This document shows, piece after piece, positions 33,126 to 42,403 of a DNA stretch of 64,000 bases. The translations under genes and the position numbers were made by a program. The stretch spans positions 4,030,001 through 4,094,000 of the forward strand of contig CBDFMV010000003.1 in the NCBI GenBank assembly GCA_965249815.1, read 5' to 3'. Under the pieces are notes generated by a model. That model made no database searches. It saw only the letters and a list, made by a program, of their open reading frames with translations, and had not been told where the DNA came from. Source of the stretch: JAJAZB01 sp965249815. Its GTDB lineage: Bacteria; Bacteroidota; Bacteroidia; Cytophagales; Spirosomataceae. The first letter of the stretch is position 1. Every line of letters begins with the position of its first letter.

Positions 33126-33829
33126 TGATTCAGAAGATTTAACGTGTGTACCGCCACCAACCCGGCGGTTTCGGTACGCAACCGGCTGGGGCCGAGGCTG
33201 ACGGGCATAAACCCCGCCGCCAGCGCCTGCTCGATTTCTTCCGGCGAAAAATCACCTTCGGGGCCAATCAGCACGCAGTACTCCTCAGCAGGCTTTGATT
33301 CTCGGTGCAGCAACTTTCGTTCCCCTTCTTCGAGGTGCGCAATGAAGGATTGGGAATTGGCGTGCTGGGCAGGCGTATTTTTCAGAAAATTATCCAATCG
33401 TTGCAGGTCGTTCAACGCCGGTAGCCACATCTGTTGCGATTGCTTCAAAGCGCTGATGACCACGTTTTGCAGGCGCTCCAGTTTCAACGCCCGTCGTTCG
33501 GAATAACGGGTTTCGAGAAACGAAATTTCGTCCACGCCAATTTCGACGCATTTCTCCAGCATCCACTCGATTCGGTCGGTGTTTTTCGTCGGCGCAATGG
33601 CCAGGTGGATGCGAAACGGGCGTTTTTCGGTAAATGTTTTGGTCAGAATCCGCACCTCGCAGCGGCGGGCATCGGCGCGGGTGATTTCGGCCTCGTACCA
33701 GCCACCCTTGCCGTCGGCGACGTGCAGCCGGGCACCCACACCAAGGCGCAGGACTTTCACCGCGTGACGCGACTCGTCGGCGTCGAGAAACGGCTGTTGG
33801 GCCAGGTTAGGTTGGTAGAAAACGGCCAT
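33122..33829 (-). CDS. rsmE: 16S rRNA (uracil1498-N3)-methyltransferase
   Basis: SPOUT-class methyltransferase modifying U1498 of 16S rRNA; 235 residues. The N-terminal PUA-like part has RHAVKVLRLGVGARLHVADGKGG; the C-terminal trefoil knot contains CVLIGPEGDFSPEEIEQA and the SAM loop PVSLGPSRLRTETAGLVAV. ATG 33829 is preferred over 33931 since the family begins at MAVFYQPNL. It lies between an acidic hypothetical gene (49 bases upstream) and DUF4159 (4-base overlap), likely one operon. Confidence 0.95.
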   Translation of the reverse strand: MAVFYQPNLAQQPFLDADESRHAVKVLRLGVGARLHVADGKGGWYEAEITRADARRCEVRILTKTFTEKRPFRIHLAIAPTKNTDRIEWMLEKCVEIGVDEISFLETRYSERRALKLERLQNVVISALKQSQQMWLPALNDLQRLDNFLKNTPAQHANSQSFIAHLEEGERKLLHRESKPAEEYCVLIGPEGDFSPEEIEQALAAGFMPVSLGPSRLRTETAGLVAVHTLNLLNQ

Positions 33830-33878
33830 CAGGTGGATTCGCAGAACAGTTCCGGTGAAGTGGGTAGGAGCAGAGAGC

Positions 33879-34448
33879 CTACTCGGCTTCGTCTTCGTCG
33901 ATGCTTTTGAACGAATACAACGTGGGGTCAAGTTTTAACGCGCCCGCGTTAAAATCCCGAATGAATTTTCCGATGGCTTCGTCGGTGACGGCTTCGACGT
34001 TGAGGCAAATGTCGAGGTCGATGCCGAAGTCGGACGAGGTGTCCAGTTCAAGGTGCTCCTGCACTTTGATTTCCTCCGATTCTTCAATTTCCTCAATGAG
34101 TTCGGTAATAAATAATTCAACCTCTTCGTCCAGATCCTCGTCGGCCTTGTAGGTTTCGTCGCGCATTTCGATGGGCATGTACAATGGAAACGACTTGGCG
34201 GCCTTGCGCTCGGCCTCTTCGTACACCAGGCTGCTGTGGTGGAGCCGGAGTGTGTACATGACCGAGTCGAAAATAACCTCCCGGCCCAGGTGCTGACCCA
34301 CAAACTGGAAGTGCGCGAATTCGTCGCCGGTCGGTTCGTCGAGGTCCTCGTTGGGCGTGTACACGAACGAGCGCCGGACTTTCTGGCATTCTTCGCGGAG
34401 TTGCCGGATTTCTTCCGGGTCATAACCAGGGTTGTGCGTCGCAGGCAT
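33879..34448 (-). CDS. Acidic conserved hypothetical protein
   Basis: A 189-residue, strongly acidic, soluble protein that I do not recognise. It begins MPATHNPGYDPEEIRQLREECQKVRRSF, has a hydrophobic central strand-helix (HLGREVIFDSVMYTLRLHHSSLVYEEAER), and a C-terminal half very rich in Glu/Asp (EDLDEEVELFITELIEEIEE). It probably heads an operon with rsmE and the DUF4159 gene. No catalytic motif is visible. Coding is supported by regular codon use and conserved-looking composition. Confidence 0.7.
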   Translation of the reverse strand: MPATHNPGYDPEEIRQLREECQKVRRSFVYTPNEDLDEPTGDEFAHFQFVGQHLGREVIFDSVMYTLRLHHSSLVYEEAERKAAKSFPLYMPIEMRDETYKADEDLDEEVELFITELIEEIEESEEIKVQEHLELDTSSDFGIDLDICLNVEAVTDEAIGKFIRDFNAGALKLDPTLYSFKSIDEDEAE

Positions 34449-34490
34449 GGGGTTTTGGGGGGATTGATTGAACCGCTAAATAAAAAAACA

Positions 34491-34516
34491 AAGCCCGCAT
34501 TTATGCAGGCGGGCTT
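34491..34516 (-). terminator. Intrinsic terminator of GS type III gene
   Basis: AAGCCCGC (34491-34498) pairs with GCGGGCTT (34509-34516). On the minus strand the hairpin is followed by TTTGTTTTTTT, so it terminates transcripts coming from the GS gene ending at 34629. Confidence 0.75.
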
Positions 34517-34540
34517 GTTGTTTGTGAGAAGGCTGAAGGG

Positions 34541-34624
34541 AGAAGTCAGAAGTCTGAAGTGAGAAGACGGAGTAAACTTCGGTGTAAAATACACTCCCTG
34601 ATTTCAGAACTCTGACTTCAGACT
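34541..34624. repeat. Inverted heptamer array after the GS type III gene
   Basis: Left half repeats AGAAGTC, AGAAGTC, TGAAGTG (34541 on); right half 34602-34624 (TTTCAGAACTCTGACTTCAG) is its inverse. It begins 5 bases after the GS stop and precedes the intrinsic terminator. Confidence 0.7.
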
Positions 34625-34628
34625 CAAT

Positions 34629-36827
34629 CTACCGCACCATCAGCAGTTCGCGGTACTTCACCAGCGGCCATTCGTCGTCGTCGATAATGAGTTCAAGTTT
34701 GTCCACGCAGTAGCGGATGTCTTCGAAGTAATTTTTCACTTCCGACGAGTAGAGCATGGCCCGTTCGGCGGTGCCTTCGGTGGCATTGGCGCGTTTGCGG
34801 GCCTCGGTCATTTCTTCCACCAGAGTCTGGATGCGCGAGGTGTACTCGGCGATGCGCTTGATGGTCTCAATAGTTGTGGCGTAGTAGCGTTCCTCGATGC
34901 CGATGTCCTTCTGGCCCTTCACGTTTTCGACTAATTGCGTCTGGTATTTCAGGGCGGTCGAAACGATGTGGTTGATGGCCAGATCGCTGATCACCCGCGA
35001 CTCGATCTGCACCTTTTTGATGTAATTCTCAAGTTCGATTTCGTAGCGGGCTTCGAGTTCTTTTTCGGTGAAAATGCCGTGTCGGGTGAACAGGTCCACC
35101 ACGTCGTGCCGGATGTAGGCCGCCAGGGCTTCAGGTGCCGCCTTGATGTTGGCCAAACCCCGCTTTTCGGCTTCTTCCACCCATTCATCGGAGTAGCCGT
35201 TGCCTTCGAAGCGAATGCGTTTGGAGTCGGTGATGTAGCCCTTCAATACTTCGGCAATAGCCAGTTCCTTTTTCATGTCTTTGGCCATGAGCGCGTCCAT
35301 GTCAGCGCGGAACTGCATAAGTTGATTGGCCACGATGGTATTGAGCACGGTCATCGGCGAAGCGGAGTTGGCCGATGACCCGACCGCCCGGAATTCGAAT
35401 TTATTGCCCGTGAAAGCAAACGGCGACGTGCGGTTGCGGTCGGTGTTGTCGAGCAGCAGCGACGGAATTTTATTGATGCCCAGCTTGAGGTACACGTTGT
35501 CGCCTTTTTCGAGCTTAATCTCCCCTACTTTTTCCAGTTCATCGAGGGCGCGGCTCATTTCACTGCCCAAAAACACCGACATGATGGCGGGCGGGGCTTC
35601 GTTGGCGCCGAGGCGGTGTTCGTTGCCTGCGGTGGCGATGCTGGCCCGCAACAGGTCAGCGTAGTCGTGAACGGCCTTCATCACGTTGACAAGAAAGGTC
35701 AAAAACCGCAGATTCTCCTTTGGTTTGCTGCTCGGTCCGAGCAGGTTGATGCCCGTGTCGGTGCTGAGCGACCAGTTGTTGTGCTTGCCCGAGCCGTTGA
35801 TGCCCGCGAAAGGTTTTTCGTGGAACAACACCCGCAATTTGTGCCGGGCGGCCACTTTGGTCATCAGGTCCATCAGCAACGCGTTGTGGTCGCAGGCCAG
35901 GTTGGCCTCCTCGAAGGTCGGGGCGACTTCGAATTGCGCCGGAGCGACCTCGTTGTGGCGCGTCCGGACGGGCATCCCGAGCCGGTGGGCTTCCATCTCA
36001 AATTCGACCATGAAGGCGTTAATGCGTGGCGGAATCGAGCCGAAGTAATGATCTTCGAGTTGCTGGCCCTTGGCCGGGGCGTGGCCAAACACGGTGCGGT
36101 CGGCCATCATCAGGTCGGGGCGGGCGTTGTAAAGCGCCTCGTCCACCAGAAAATACTCCTGTTCAGCGCCGAGCGTGGGCGTCACTTTTTCGACGTTTCG
36201 GTCGAAATACTCATTCATCACCTTCGTGGCGATTTTATCAACGAGCTCGATGGACTTCAAAAGCGGCGTTTTGTAATCGAGCGCCTCGCCCGTATAGGCC
36301 ACAAACACGCTCGGAATGCAAAGCGTGGAGGTGCCGCCCGCATTTTCGTAAATAAAAGCGGGCGACGATGGATCCCAACCGGTGTAGCCACGGGCCTCGA
36401 AGGTGGAACGGATGCCGCCGTTGGGAAACGACGAGGCGTCTGGTTCCTGCTGCACGAGGGCCGATCCTTTGAATTTCTCGACGGCCTTGCCACTGCCTGG
36501 CACAATGTCGAAAAAGGCGTCGTGTTTTTCGGCGGTCGCCCCCGTCAGGGGTTGAAACCAATGCGTGTAGTGGGTGGCACCCTTGCCGAGCGCCCAGGCT
36601 TTCATGGCAGCGGCGACTTCGTCGGCGGCTTCCCGGTCGATGCGGGAACCGGTTTGAATGGCATTTGTGATTTTCAGGTACGCTTCCGGACTCAGCAGCG
36701 AGCGCATCACTTCGTCGCTGAAGGTCATACTGCCATAGTACTCCGTGACTTTCTCGGAAGGCATTTTAACAATCGTGGCGGGACGGGACTGCGCCAGTTC
36801 GAGCGCTTTAAAACGGGCAATGGCCAT
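34629..36827 (-). CDS. glnN: Glutamine synthetase type III
   Basis: ATP-dependent condensation of ammonia with glutamate, the main nitrogen entry in many Bacteroidota. The 732-residue length is diagnostic of GSIII (about 730) against about 470 for GSI. Signatures: HYTHWFQPLTGATAEKHDAF near 90, KGSALVQQEPDASSFPNGG, PTLGAEQEYFLVDEALY, then MPVRTRHNEVAPAQFEVAP and FAGINGSGKHNNWSLSTDTG. Opposite to it, across a 336-base AT-rich gap, is a type II enzyme. A TACTTTTA box about 45 bases upstream may be the -7 element. Confidence 0.97.
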   Translation of the reverse strand: MAIARFKALELAQSRPATIVKMPSEKVTEYYGSMTFSDEVMRSLLSPEAYLKITNAIQTGSRIDREAADEVAAAMKAWALGKGATHYTHWFQPLTGATAEKHDAFFDIVPGSGKAVEKFKGSALVQQEPDASSFPNGGIRSTFEARGYTGWDPSSPAFIYENAGGTSTLCIPSVFVAYTGEALDYKTPLLKSIELVDKIATKVMNEYFDRNVEKVTPTLGAEQEYFLVDEALYNARPDLMMADRTVFGHAPAKGQQLEDHYFGSIPPRINAFMVEFEMEAHRLGMPVRTRHNEVAPAQFEVAPTFEEANLACDHNALLMDLMTKVAARHKLRVLFHEKPFAGINGSGKHNNWSLSTDTGINLLGPSSKPKENLRFLTFLVNVMKAVHDYADLLRASIATAGNEHRLGANEAPPAIMSVFLGSEMSRALDELEKVGEIKLEKGDNVYLKLGINKIPSLLLDNTDRNRTSPFAFTGNKFEFRAVGSSANSASPMTVLNTIVANQLMQFRADMDALMAKDMKKELAIAEVLKGYITDSKRIRFEGNGYSDEWVEEAEKRGLANIKAAPEALAAYIRHDVVDLFTRHGIFTEKELEARYEIELENYIKKVQIESRVISDLAINHIVSTALKYQTQLVENVKGQKDIGIEERYYATTIETIKRIAEYTSRIQTLVEEMTEARKRANATEGTAERAMLYSSEVKNYFEDIRYCVDKLELIIDDDEWPLVKYRELLMVR

Positions 36828-37163
36828 TGGGTGAACTGTGGGAAAGGGTGGTAAAACTTGGGCCTAAAAGTAAACACTTTTGCCTCTTTACCGGTTAATC
36901 GCGCCTGTTTTTCGCCCCCTTTTGTCAAAAGGAAAGCCCGCTCAAGTAAATCAGGATAAAGTTTATTCCAAACTAAAATTGTTTCGGCTGTATCGAAGAA
37001 TAAATTAAATTTTTTCAAGAATACAAAAGAAAAAGGACTAATTCAAGAAATTAACCAACGATTATTAAAGCAAATCTGATAATCACGAGTATTTTTGTAA
37101 GGCAACCCGAAACCACAACGCGAATCTGTTTCCTTTCACCTTCAACACGTGTTCACTTCTACC
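36828..37163. other. AT-rich divergent control region between two glutamine synthetase genes
   Basis: About 336 bases without a gene. The stretch 36950-37090 is clearly AT-rich with runs of A and T. It should hold the promoters of both enzymes: TACTTTTA on the minus strand near 36868-36875 and TATTTTTG on the plus strand (37090-37097). No GlnR- or NtrC-like palindrome was recognised. Confidence 0.55.
37090..37097 (+). promoter_or_regulatory. -7 promoter element (TATTTTTG) for GS type II gene
   Basis: Exact TAnnTTTG match, 66 bases before the ATG at 37164. No TTG lies at the expected -33 position, which hints at activator dependence (inference). Confidence 0.5.
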
Positions 37164-38177
37164 ATGGCAAAGTCGAAACTGGAGTACATCTGGCTGGATG
37201 GGTACAAACCCACCCAAAGCCTGCGCAGCAAAACCAAGATTGAAAGCGATTTCAGCGGGAAACTTGAAGACTGCCCGATGTGGTCGTTTGATGGCTCTTC
37301 CACCGAGCAAGCTCCGGGCGGTTCGTCGGACTGTCTGCTGAAACCGGTCGCCATTTTCCCCGATCCGGCCCGAAAAAACGCCTTTCTGGTGATGACCGAA
37401 GTGCTCAACTCGGATGGCACCCCGCACGAATCGAACGGCCGTGCCACGATTGACGACGACGACAACGATTTCTGGTTCGGTTTCGAACAGGAATACTTTC
37501 TCTGGAATCCCGAAACCAACAAACCGCTCGGTTTCCCGGCGGGCGGCTACCCGGCTCCGCAGGGCCAGTACTACTGCTCGGTGGGCGCGGCCAACGCGTA
37601 TGGCCGTGACCTCGTGGAAGAACACCTCGATCTGTGCCTCGAAGCGGGTCTCAACGTCGAAGGCATCAACGCCGAAGTGGCGGCGGGTCAATGGGAATTT
37701 CAGGTGTTTGCCAAAGGGGCCAAGGCCGCTGGCGACGAAGTGTGGATTGCCCGCTACCTGCTCGAACGCGTGGGTGAAGCCCACGGCGTTTCCATCAACT
37801 GGCACTGCAAGCCCCTGGGTGCCACCGACTGGAACGGCTCGGGTATGCACGCCAATTTCTCCAACGGAATTCTACGCACGGCGGGCAGCAAAGTGGCTTA
37901 CGACAAAATCTGTCAGGCTTTCGCACCCGTCATTTCCGAACACATCGCCGTGTACGGGGCCGACAATCACCTGCGCCTGACGGGTAAGCACGAAACCCAA
38001 TCCATCGACCGCTTCAGCTACGGCATCAGCGACCGGGGCGCGTCGATTCGCATCCCCATCGCCACCGTGGAGCGGGGCTGGAAGGGCTGGCTCGAAGACC
38101 GCCGCCCCAACTCGGCTGCCGATCCGTACAAAGTGGCCGCCCGCATCATCAAAACCGTGAAACCGGTGGAGGTGTAG
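37164..38177 (+). CDS. glnA: Glutamine synthetase type II (eukaryote-type)
   Basis: A 337-residue glutamine synthetase of the type II class, otherwise typical of eukaryotes and some bacteria. Signatures: EYIWLDGYKPTQSLRSKT at the start, MWSFDGSSTEQAPGGSSD, FGFEQEYFLW, APQGQYYCSVGA, the ATP loop AGLNVEGINAEVAAGQWEFQ, and LTGKHET with GASIRIP at the end. ATG 37164 is preferred over a GTG at 37149. It is divergent from the type III enzyme and followed by a terminator. Confidence 0.97.
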   Translation: MAKSKLEYIWLDGYKPTQSLRSKTKIESDFSGKLEDCPMWSFDGSSTEQAPGGSSDCLLKPVAIFPDPARKNAFLVMTEVLNSDGTPHESNGRATIDDDDNDFWFGFEQEYFLWNPETNKPLGFPAGGYPAPQGQYYCSVGAANAYGRDLVEEHLDLCLEAGLNVEGINAEVAAGQWEFQVFAKGAKAAGDEVWIARYLLERVGEAHGVSINWHCKPLGATDWNGSGMHANFSNGILRTAGSKVAYDKICQAFAPVISEHIAVYGADNHLRLTGKHETQSIDRFSYGISDRGASIRIPIATVERGWKGWLEDRRPNSAADPYKVAARIIKTVKPVEV

Positions 38178-38204
38178 GTGCATTATGCTCGTCTTTCTTC
38201 TCAC

Positions 38205-38235
38205 AAAAGCCCCCAGCCTCGCGGTGGGGGCTTTT
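38205..38235 (+). terminator. Intrinsic terminator of GS type II gene
   Basis: Arms AAAAGCCCCCA (38205-38215) and TGGGGGCTTTT (38225-38235), then further T. It is 28 bases after the stop. Confidence 0.85.
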
Positions 38236-38276
38236 TGCGTTTAGGAACCTGGGGCGGGAAGCTGGCGGTTAGACTG

Positions 38277-38284
38277 TAACTTTG
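38277..38284 (+). promoter_or_regulatory. -7 promoter element (TAACTTTG) for mtaB
   Basis: Exact TAnnTTTG match, ending 38 bases before the ATG at 38323 and directly after the preceding terminator. Confidence 0.55.
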
Positions 38285-38322
38285 CAGCAAAATACCATCG
38301 CACGGTGGGCTTCTGATTGAAC

Positions 38323-39651
38323 ATGAAAAAAGTCGCATTTTATACGCTGGGTTGCAAGCTCAACTTTTCGGAAACGTCGACCATTGCCCGGAGTTTCGAG
38401 CAGCGGGGTTACCAGCGGGTGGAGTTCAACCAAACGCCGGATATTTTTATCGTGAATACCTGCTCCGTGACGGACAACGCCGATAAAAAATGCCGGAAAA
38501 TTGTTCGGGAAGCGCAGAAAATCAACCCCGCCGGCTACATCGCCATCATTGGCTGTTACGCGCAGTTGAAACCGCAGGAAATTGCGGACATCGAAGGCGT
38601 CGACGCCGTTCTCGGAGCGGCGGAGAAATTTCGGCTTGTGGAGTTGCTTGACGATTTTGTAAAAGTGCCCACCGGTCAGGCGCGGGTGTTTAATACCAAC
38701 ATCGAAGAAGCACTCGACTACCACGCCAGTTATTCGCTCAACGACCGGACGCGTACGTTTCTAAAGGTGCAGGACGGCTGCGACTACCCCTGCGCGTACT
38801 GCACGATCCCACTGGCCCGGGGTGCGAGTCGGTCCGACACGATTGAAAACGTGGTCCAAGCCGCGCGGGATATTGCCGCTCGTGGGCGGTCCGCCGGTGT
38901 GGTGAAGGAAATCGTATTGACGGGCGTAAACATCGGCGATTTTGGCCTGCGCGACGGGCAGCGTGCCGAAACGTTTTTCGGCTTGGTAAAAGCCCTCGAT
39001 GAGGTCGAAGGCATCGAACGGTTCCGGATTTCCTCCATCGAACCCAACCTGCTCACCGACGAGATCATCGAGTTGGTGGCCCAGTCAAAACGATTTGTAC
39101 CCCATTTTCACGTACCGCTGCAATCGGGTTCCAATCAGGTGCTGGGCCTGATGCGTCGGCGCTACCGGCGCGAACTCTACGCCGACCGGGTGGCTAAAAT
39201 CAAGCAGCTCCTGCCACACGCGTGCATCGGCGTCGACGTGATTGTGGGCCATCCGGGTGAGACGGAAGCTGAATTTTTGGAAACGTACCATTTTCTCAAC
39301 GACCTGCCCATCTCGTACCTGCACGTATTCACCTATTCCGAACGGCCCAACACCAACGCGTTGAACATCAGGCCGGTTGTACCGCAAAGCCAGCGCGCTG
39401 AGCGCTCGAAGCAACTTCACATTCTGTCCGATAAAAAACGCCGGGCCTTTTACGAAAATCAGATAGGGCGTCTCGGCACCGTTTTGTTCGAAGAAGACAT
39501 CGAGGATGGAATGATGCAAGGTTTCACCGAAAACTACGTGCGCGTGGTGGCGAAATACGACCCGCTGCTGATCAACGAATTGAAGGAAGTAACCCTGATG
39601 GCTATCAATGATCGTGGTTTGGTCGAGGTGGCCGAACCGGAATTTGCCTGA
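38323..39651 (+). CDS. mtaB: tRNA t6A37 methylthiotransferase
   Basis: Radical-SAM enzyme that converts t6A37 to ms2t6A37 in tRNAs; 442 residues. The N-terminal auxiliary cluster ligands are Cys11, Cys47 and Cys78; the radical-SAM CxxxCxxC is Cys153-Cys157-Cys160 (DGCDYPCAYCTIP), and a C-terminal TRAM domain follows (about 380-442). The motif CAYCTIP and overall length favour MtaB over MiaB/RimO. ATG 38323 is preferred to a TTG at 38317. It separates the two halves of the nitrogen block but is not functionally part of it. Confidence 0.94.
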   Translation: MKKVAFYTLGCKLNFSETSTIARSFEQRGYQRVEFNQTPDIFIVNTCSVTDNADKKCRKIVREAQKINPAGYIAIIGCYAQLKPQEIADIEGVDAVLGAAEKFRLVELLDDFVKVPTGQARVFNTNIEEALDYHASYSLNDRTRTFLKVQDGCDYPCAYCTIPLARGASRSDTIENVVQAARDIAARGRSAGVVKEIVLTGVNIGDFGLRDGQRAETFFGLVKALDEVEGIERFRISSIEPNLLTDEIIELVAQSKRFVPHFHVPLQSGSNQVLGLMRRRYRRELYADRVAKIKQLLPHACIGVDVIVGHPGETEAEFLETYHFLNDLPISYLHVFTYSERPNTNALNIRPVVPQSQRAERSKQLHILSDKKRRAFYENQIGRLGTVLFEEDIEDGMMQGFTENYVRVVAKYDPLLINELKEVTLMAINDRGLVEVAEPEFA

Positions 39652-39687
39652 ACCCCGCGACTACCGCCCTGATTCAGACAAAAAGAA

Positions 39688-39716
39688 GAAGCCGCGTCCC
39701 AAAGGGTCGCGGCTTC
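39688..39716 (+). terminator. Hairpin after mtaB
   Basis: GAAGCCGCG (39688-39696) pairs with CGCGGCTTC (39708-39716); a CCC/GGG inner stem adds stability. It lies 36 bases after the mtaB stop. Confidence 0.75.
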
Positions 39717-39725
39717 GTTCTATGC

Positions 39726-39759
39726 AACAAAACCACAGGCATCACCCTGTGGCTTTGTT
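39726..39759 (-). terminator. Hairpin after the ammonium transporter gene
   Basis: AACAAAACCACAGG (39726-39739) pairs with CCTGTGGCTTTGTT (39746-39759) with one mismatch. On the minus strand it ends in TTTTGTT, 26 bases after the amt stop. Confidence 0.75.
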
Positions 39760-39784
39760 CGTCAGGGCTTACAAAAACTCCCTC

Positions 39785-41128
39785 CTAATTGACTTCGACC
39801 AAAAATTCATCGTGCTGGCTGACGTCCAGACCGCTCTTTTCATCATCCTCGGTAACGCGCATCGGCAGGATTTTGTCCGTGATGAAAAGTAGGATGTACG
39901 ACATGAAGAAGGCAAAAGCCGACACCACCACGAGCGCAATCATATGGGCTTTGAAGGTAGTAAAGAACCCATAAGCCAAACCGTCGGCTGATCCGTCAGC
40001 GGCCAGCGCCGAGTTGATGGTGTGGGTGGCAAACAAGCCCGTCATGATCATCCCGACCATCCCGCCGATGCCGTGGCAGGGGAACACGTCGAGGGTATCG
40101 TCGAGGGTGCCTTTCGCTTTCAGGTGGGCGAAAAAGTTGGACGTAATCCCGGCAATGGTACCAATGAACAGCGAAACGGGAATCGTCACGAAACCCGCAG
40201 CGGGCGTGATGGCCACCAGGCCGACCACGGCCCCGATGCAAAAGCCAAGCGCCGATACCTTCTTGCCTTTCGAGGCGTCGAACAGCACCCACGCCAGACC
40301 AGCAGCAGCAGCAGCGAAGTTGGTCGTCGCGAAGGCCGACACAGCGAGGGGCGTAGCTCCGACGGCCGAACCGGCGTTAAAACCAAACCAGCCGAACCAG
40401 AGCAAACCCGTGCCCAACAGCACAAAAGGAATGTTGGCCGGTGGCAGGAATGTAGCATCGAGGTGCGATTTGCGGCGCTTCAGGTAGATGGCTCCCGCCA
40501 GCGCGGCCCAACCTGCCGACATGTGAACGACCGTACCCCCGGCAAAGTCGAGGACGCCCAGTTTGAAGAGGAAACCTTCGGGATGCCAGGTCCAGTGGGC
40601 CAGTGGGCTGTACACGAACAGGCTAAACAGCACCATGAACAGCACGTACGACTTGAAGTTGATGCGCTCGGCCATCGACCCCGTTACCAGGGCCGGTGTG
40701 ATGACAGCAAATTTCAACTGAAACATCGCAAACAAAGCCAGCGGAATGGTGGCTGCGAGCGACCAGGGTTTGCCATCGAGCACGTTCTGGAACATGAAGA
40801 ACGTCCTTGGATTGCCGATGACACCGCCGATGGAATCGCCAAAAGCAAGGCTGAATCCCACTACGACCCAGAGAACGGAAATAACGCCCATGCCAATGAA
40901 ACTCTGGAACATGGTCGAAATCACGTTTTTCGTGTTGACCATCCCGCCGTAGAAATACGCCAGGCCGGGGGTCATGAGCAGCACGAGGGCCGAGGCCACG
41001 AGCATCCACGCGATGTCGCCGCCGTTGAGGCCTTCGGTCACGATTTTGGTGGGCAGTGCGGGCATCAATGCGCCCGCAAAGGCGATGACCACCAGGATAA
41101 TCAGGGGAATGTAGGATGGTTTTTGCAT
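39785..41128 (-). CDS. amt: Ammonium transporter
   Basis: Inner-membrane ammonia channel, 447 residues with about 11 helices plus an N-terminal hydrophobic segment that may be a signal peptide. Family motifs: DIAWMLVASALVLLMTPGLAYFYGGM, FAVITPALVTGSMAERI, DFAGGTVVHMSAGWAALAGA with the pore His, and CHGIGGMVGMIMTGLFA with the second pore His. The C-terminal tail ends EDDEKSGLDVSQHDEFLVEVN, without an adjacent glnK gene. It starts 45 bases after the porin stop and is probably cotranscribed with it. Confidence 0.96.
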   Translation of the reverse strand: MQKPSYIPLIILVVIAFAGALMPALPTKIVTEGLNGGDIAWMLVASALVLLMTPGLAYFYGGMVNTKNVISTMFQSFIGMGVISVLWVVVGFSLAFGDSIGGVIGNPRTFFMFQNVLDGKPWSLAATIPLALFAMFQLKFAVITPALVTGSMAERINFKSYVLFMVLFSLFVYSPLAHWTWHPEGFLFKLGVLDFAGGTVVHMSAGWAALAGAIYLKRRKSHLDATFLPPANIPFVLLGTGLLWFGWFGFNAGSAVGATPLAVSAFATTNFAAAAAGLAWVLFDASKGKKVSALGFCIGAVVGLVAITPAAGFVTIPVSLFIGTIAGITSNFFAHLKAKGTLDDTLDVFPCHGIGGMVGMIMTGLFATHTINSALAADGSADGLAYGFFTTFKAHMIALVVVSAFAFFMSYILLFITDKILPMRVTEDDEKSGLDVSQHDEFLVEVN

Positions 41129-41173
41129 AGAACGGGTTGATTTAAGGGTGGTTCGGAAAGGTTAAACAGGGAG

Positions 41174-42403
41174 TTAAAATTTAAAGATGGCCGCCATGCC
41201 GAGCGTGGTCTGTGATTTTTTAAGCTTTTGCTCGCCGTCCAAAAACTTATTCTTGTCGTAATTGTCCACGCGCACTTCGGGCTTGAGCAGCACGTGCCCA
41301 TCGGCGAGGGTAATATTGGCCGTCAGGGTGAATGAATTCACTTTCGTACCGCTTCCATCGGCGGCAACTATGGCACGAACACCGCCTGAGTTGTCGAAAT
41401 AATCGTAACGGACACCAAGTCCGAATTTCCCCGTGAAGGCGTAATTTGAATAGAGGGCGATTCCACTCCAACTCGTGGACTTGGGAACGTCAGTCCCGGT
41501 AAAATAGGGATTGAGTTGTTGATAACCCCCTTTCTGGGTACCAGCTACGGCGTTCAGTCCGAGAAAAAATTTCTCCGAAATCTGGTAGGTAGTCGTCAAA
41601 TCGTAAATGGCGTACACCCCGGTGGAATCCTTGCCATTCGCTTTTTTGTTGGCCTCGTTCGATATGGCCGTATTGAGGTATACGTTCCAGCCTTTCACCG
41701 GGGAGAAAAACAACTGACCAATGAATCCTTTCGCGTGGTTGTTGTCGTAAATGCGATCCACGTTGTTCACGACCCCCAGCATGAGGTAGGCCCGGTCGCT
41801 AAACGCATACTGGCCTTTCAAACCAATGTGGTAGAAAGGACCGTTGTTAAACAGGTTTGACAAGGAGTAATTGTAGTTAACAGGGGCATCGATCACCTCG
41901 TAACCAATGTGGGTGCCAAACTGGCCTGCCGTAAACGAAAGTTTGGGGGTCGCTTTTAAGGTTACGTAGGCTTGCTTGATAACAAGTGAGGTAGAAGTTG
42001 CCGCTCCAGTGTTAAGCGATACGGTGTTCCCGTAATTGCCCAAGTCAGAAAACGGACCGAACGTCAGATCGAACACGGCGTCTACTTTGTCAGAGGTATA
42101 ACTGGCCTTTGCCTGAACCAAACCGATGCCAAACTGACCAGCCCGCTGATCGAAGGCCCTGGCTCCGCCGTTCACGCCCGTGTTCAACTGATCGAAAGGC
42201 TTATTGAAGTTTCCGAAATAGTACGTATCCAGGTAGCCGGAAAACGTAAATTTGCCTTCTTCTTTCTTTTGAGTACTGTCAGTCGGCTGCACCGTTGCGG
42301 CGTTGCGGAGACCGGGGGCGTTCTTGGAATGTTCGGGTGTGTCGGTTGCGCTGGCAGATAGGGCGCAAAACAAAGAAAAAACGGGTAAAAAGAATTTATT
42401 CAT
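41174..42403 (-). CDS. Outer-membrane porin-like beta-barrel linked to ammonium uptake
   Basis: A 409-residue exported protein: signal peptide 1-19 (FLPVFSLFCALSASAT), a short charged linker, then alternating amphipathic beta strands ending in Phe (AAIFKF), the usual outer-membrane insertion signal. It starts FTFSGYLDTYYFGNFN, typical of the Bacteroidota porin family often found next to amt. Substrate specificity is unknown; upstream position in the amt operon suggests nitrogen-compound passage across the outer membrane (inference). Confidence 0.88.
   Translation of the reverse strand: MNKFFLPVFSLFCALSASATDTPEHSKNAPGLRNAATVQPTDSTQKKEEGKFTFSGYLDTYYFGNFNKPFDQLNTGVNGGARAFDQRAGQFGIGLVQAKASYTSDKVDAVFDLTFGPFSDLGNYGNTVSLNTGAATSTSLVIKQAYVTLKATPKLSFTAGQFGTHIGYEVIDAPVNYNYSLSNLFNNGPFYHIGLKGQYAFSDRAYLMLGVVNNVDRIYDNNHAKGFIGQLFFSPVKGWNVYLNTAISNEANKKANGKDSTGVYAIYDLTTTYQISEKFFLGLNAVAGTQKGGYQQLNPYFTGTDVPKSTSWSGIALYSNYAFTGKFGLGVRYDYFDNSGGVRAIVAADGSGTKVNSFTLTANITLADGHVLLKPEVRVDNYDKNKFLDGEQKLKKSQTTLGMAAIFKF

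Noticed and set aside
35616..36854. 412-codon open frame antisense to GS type III
   Set aside because: Fully overlaps a certain gene and has shadow-type composition.
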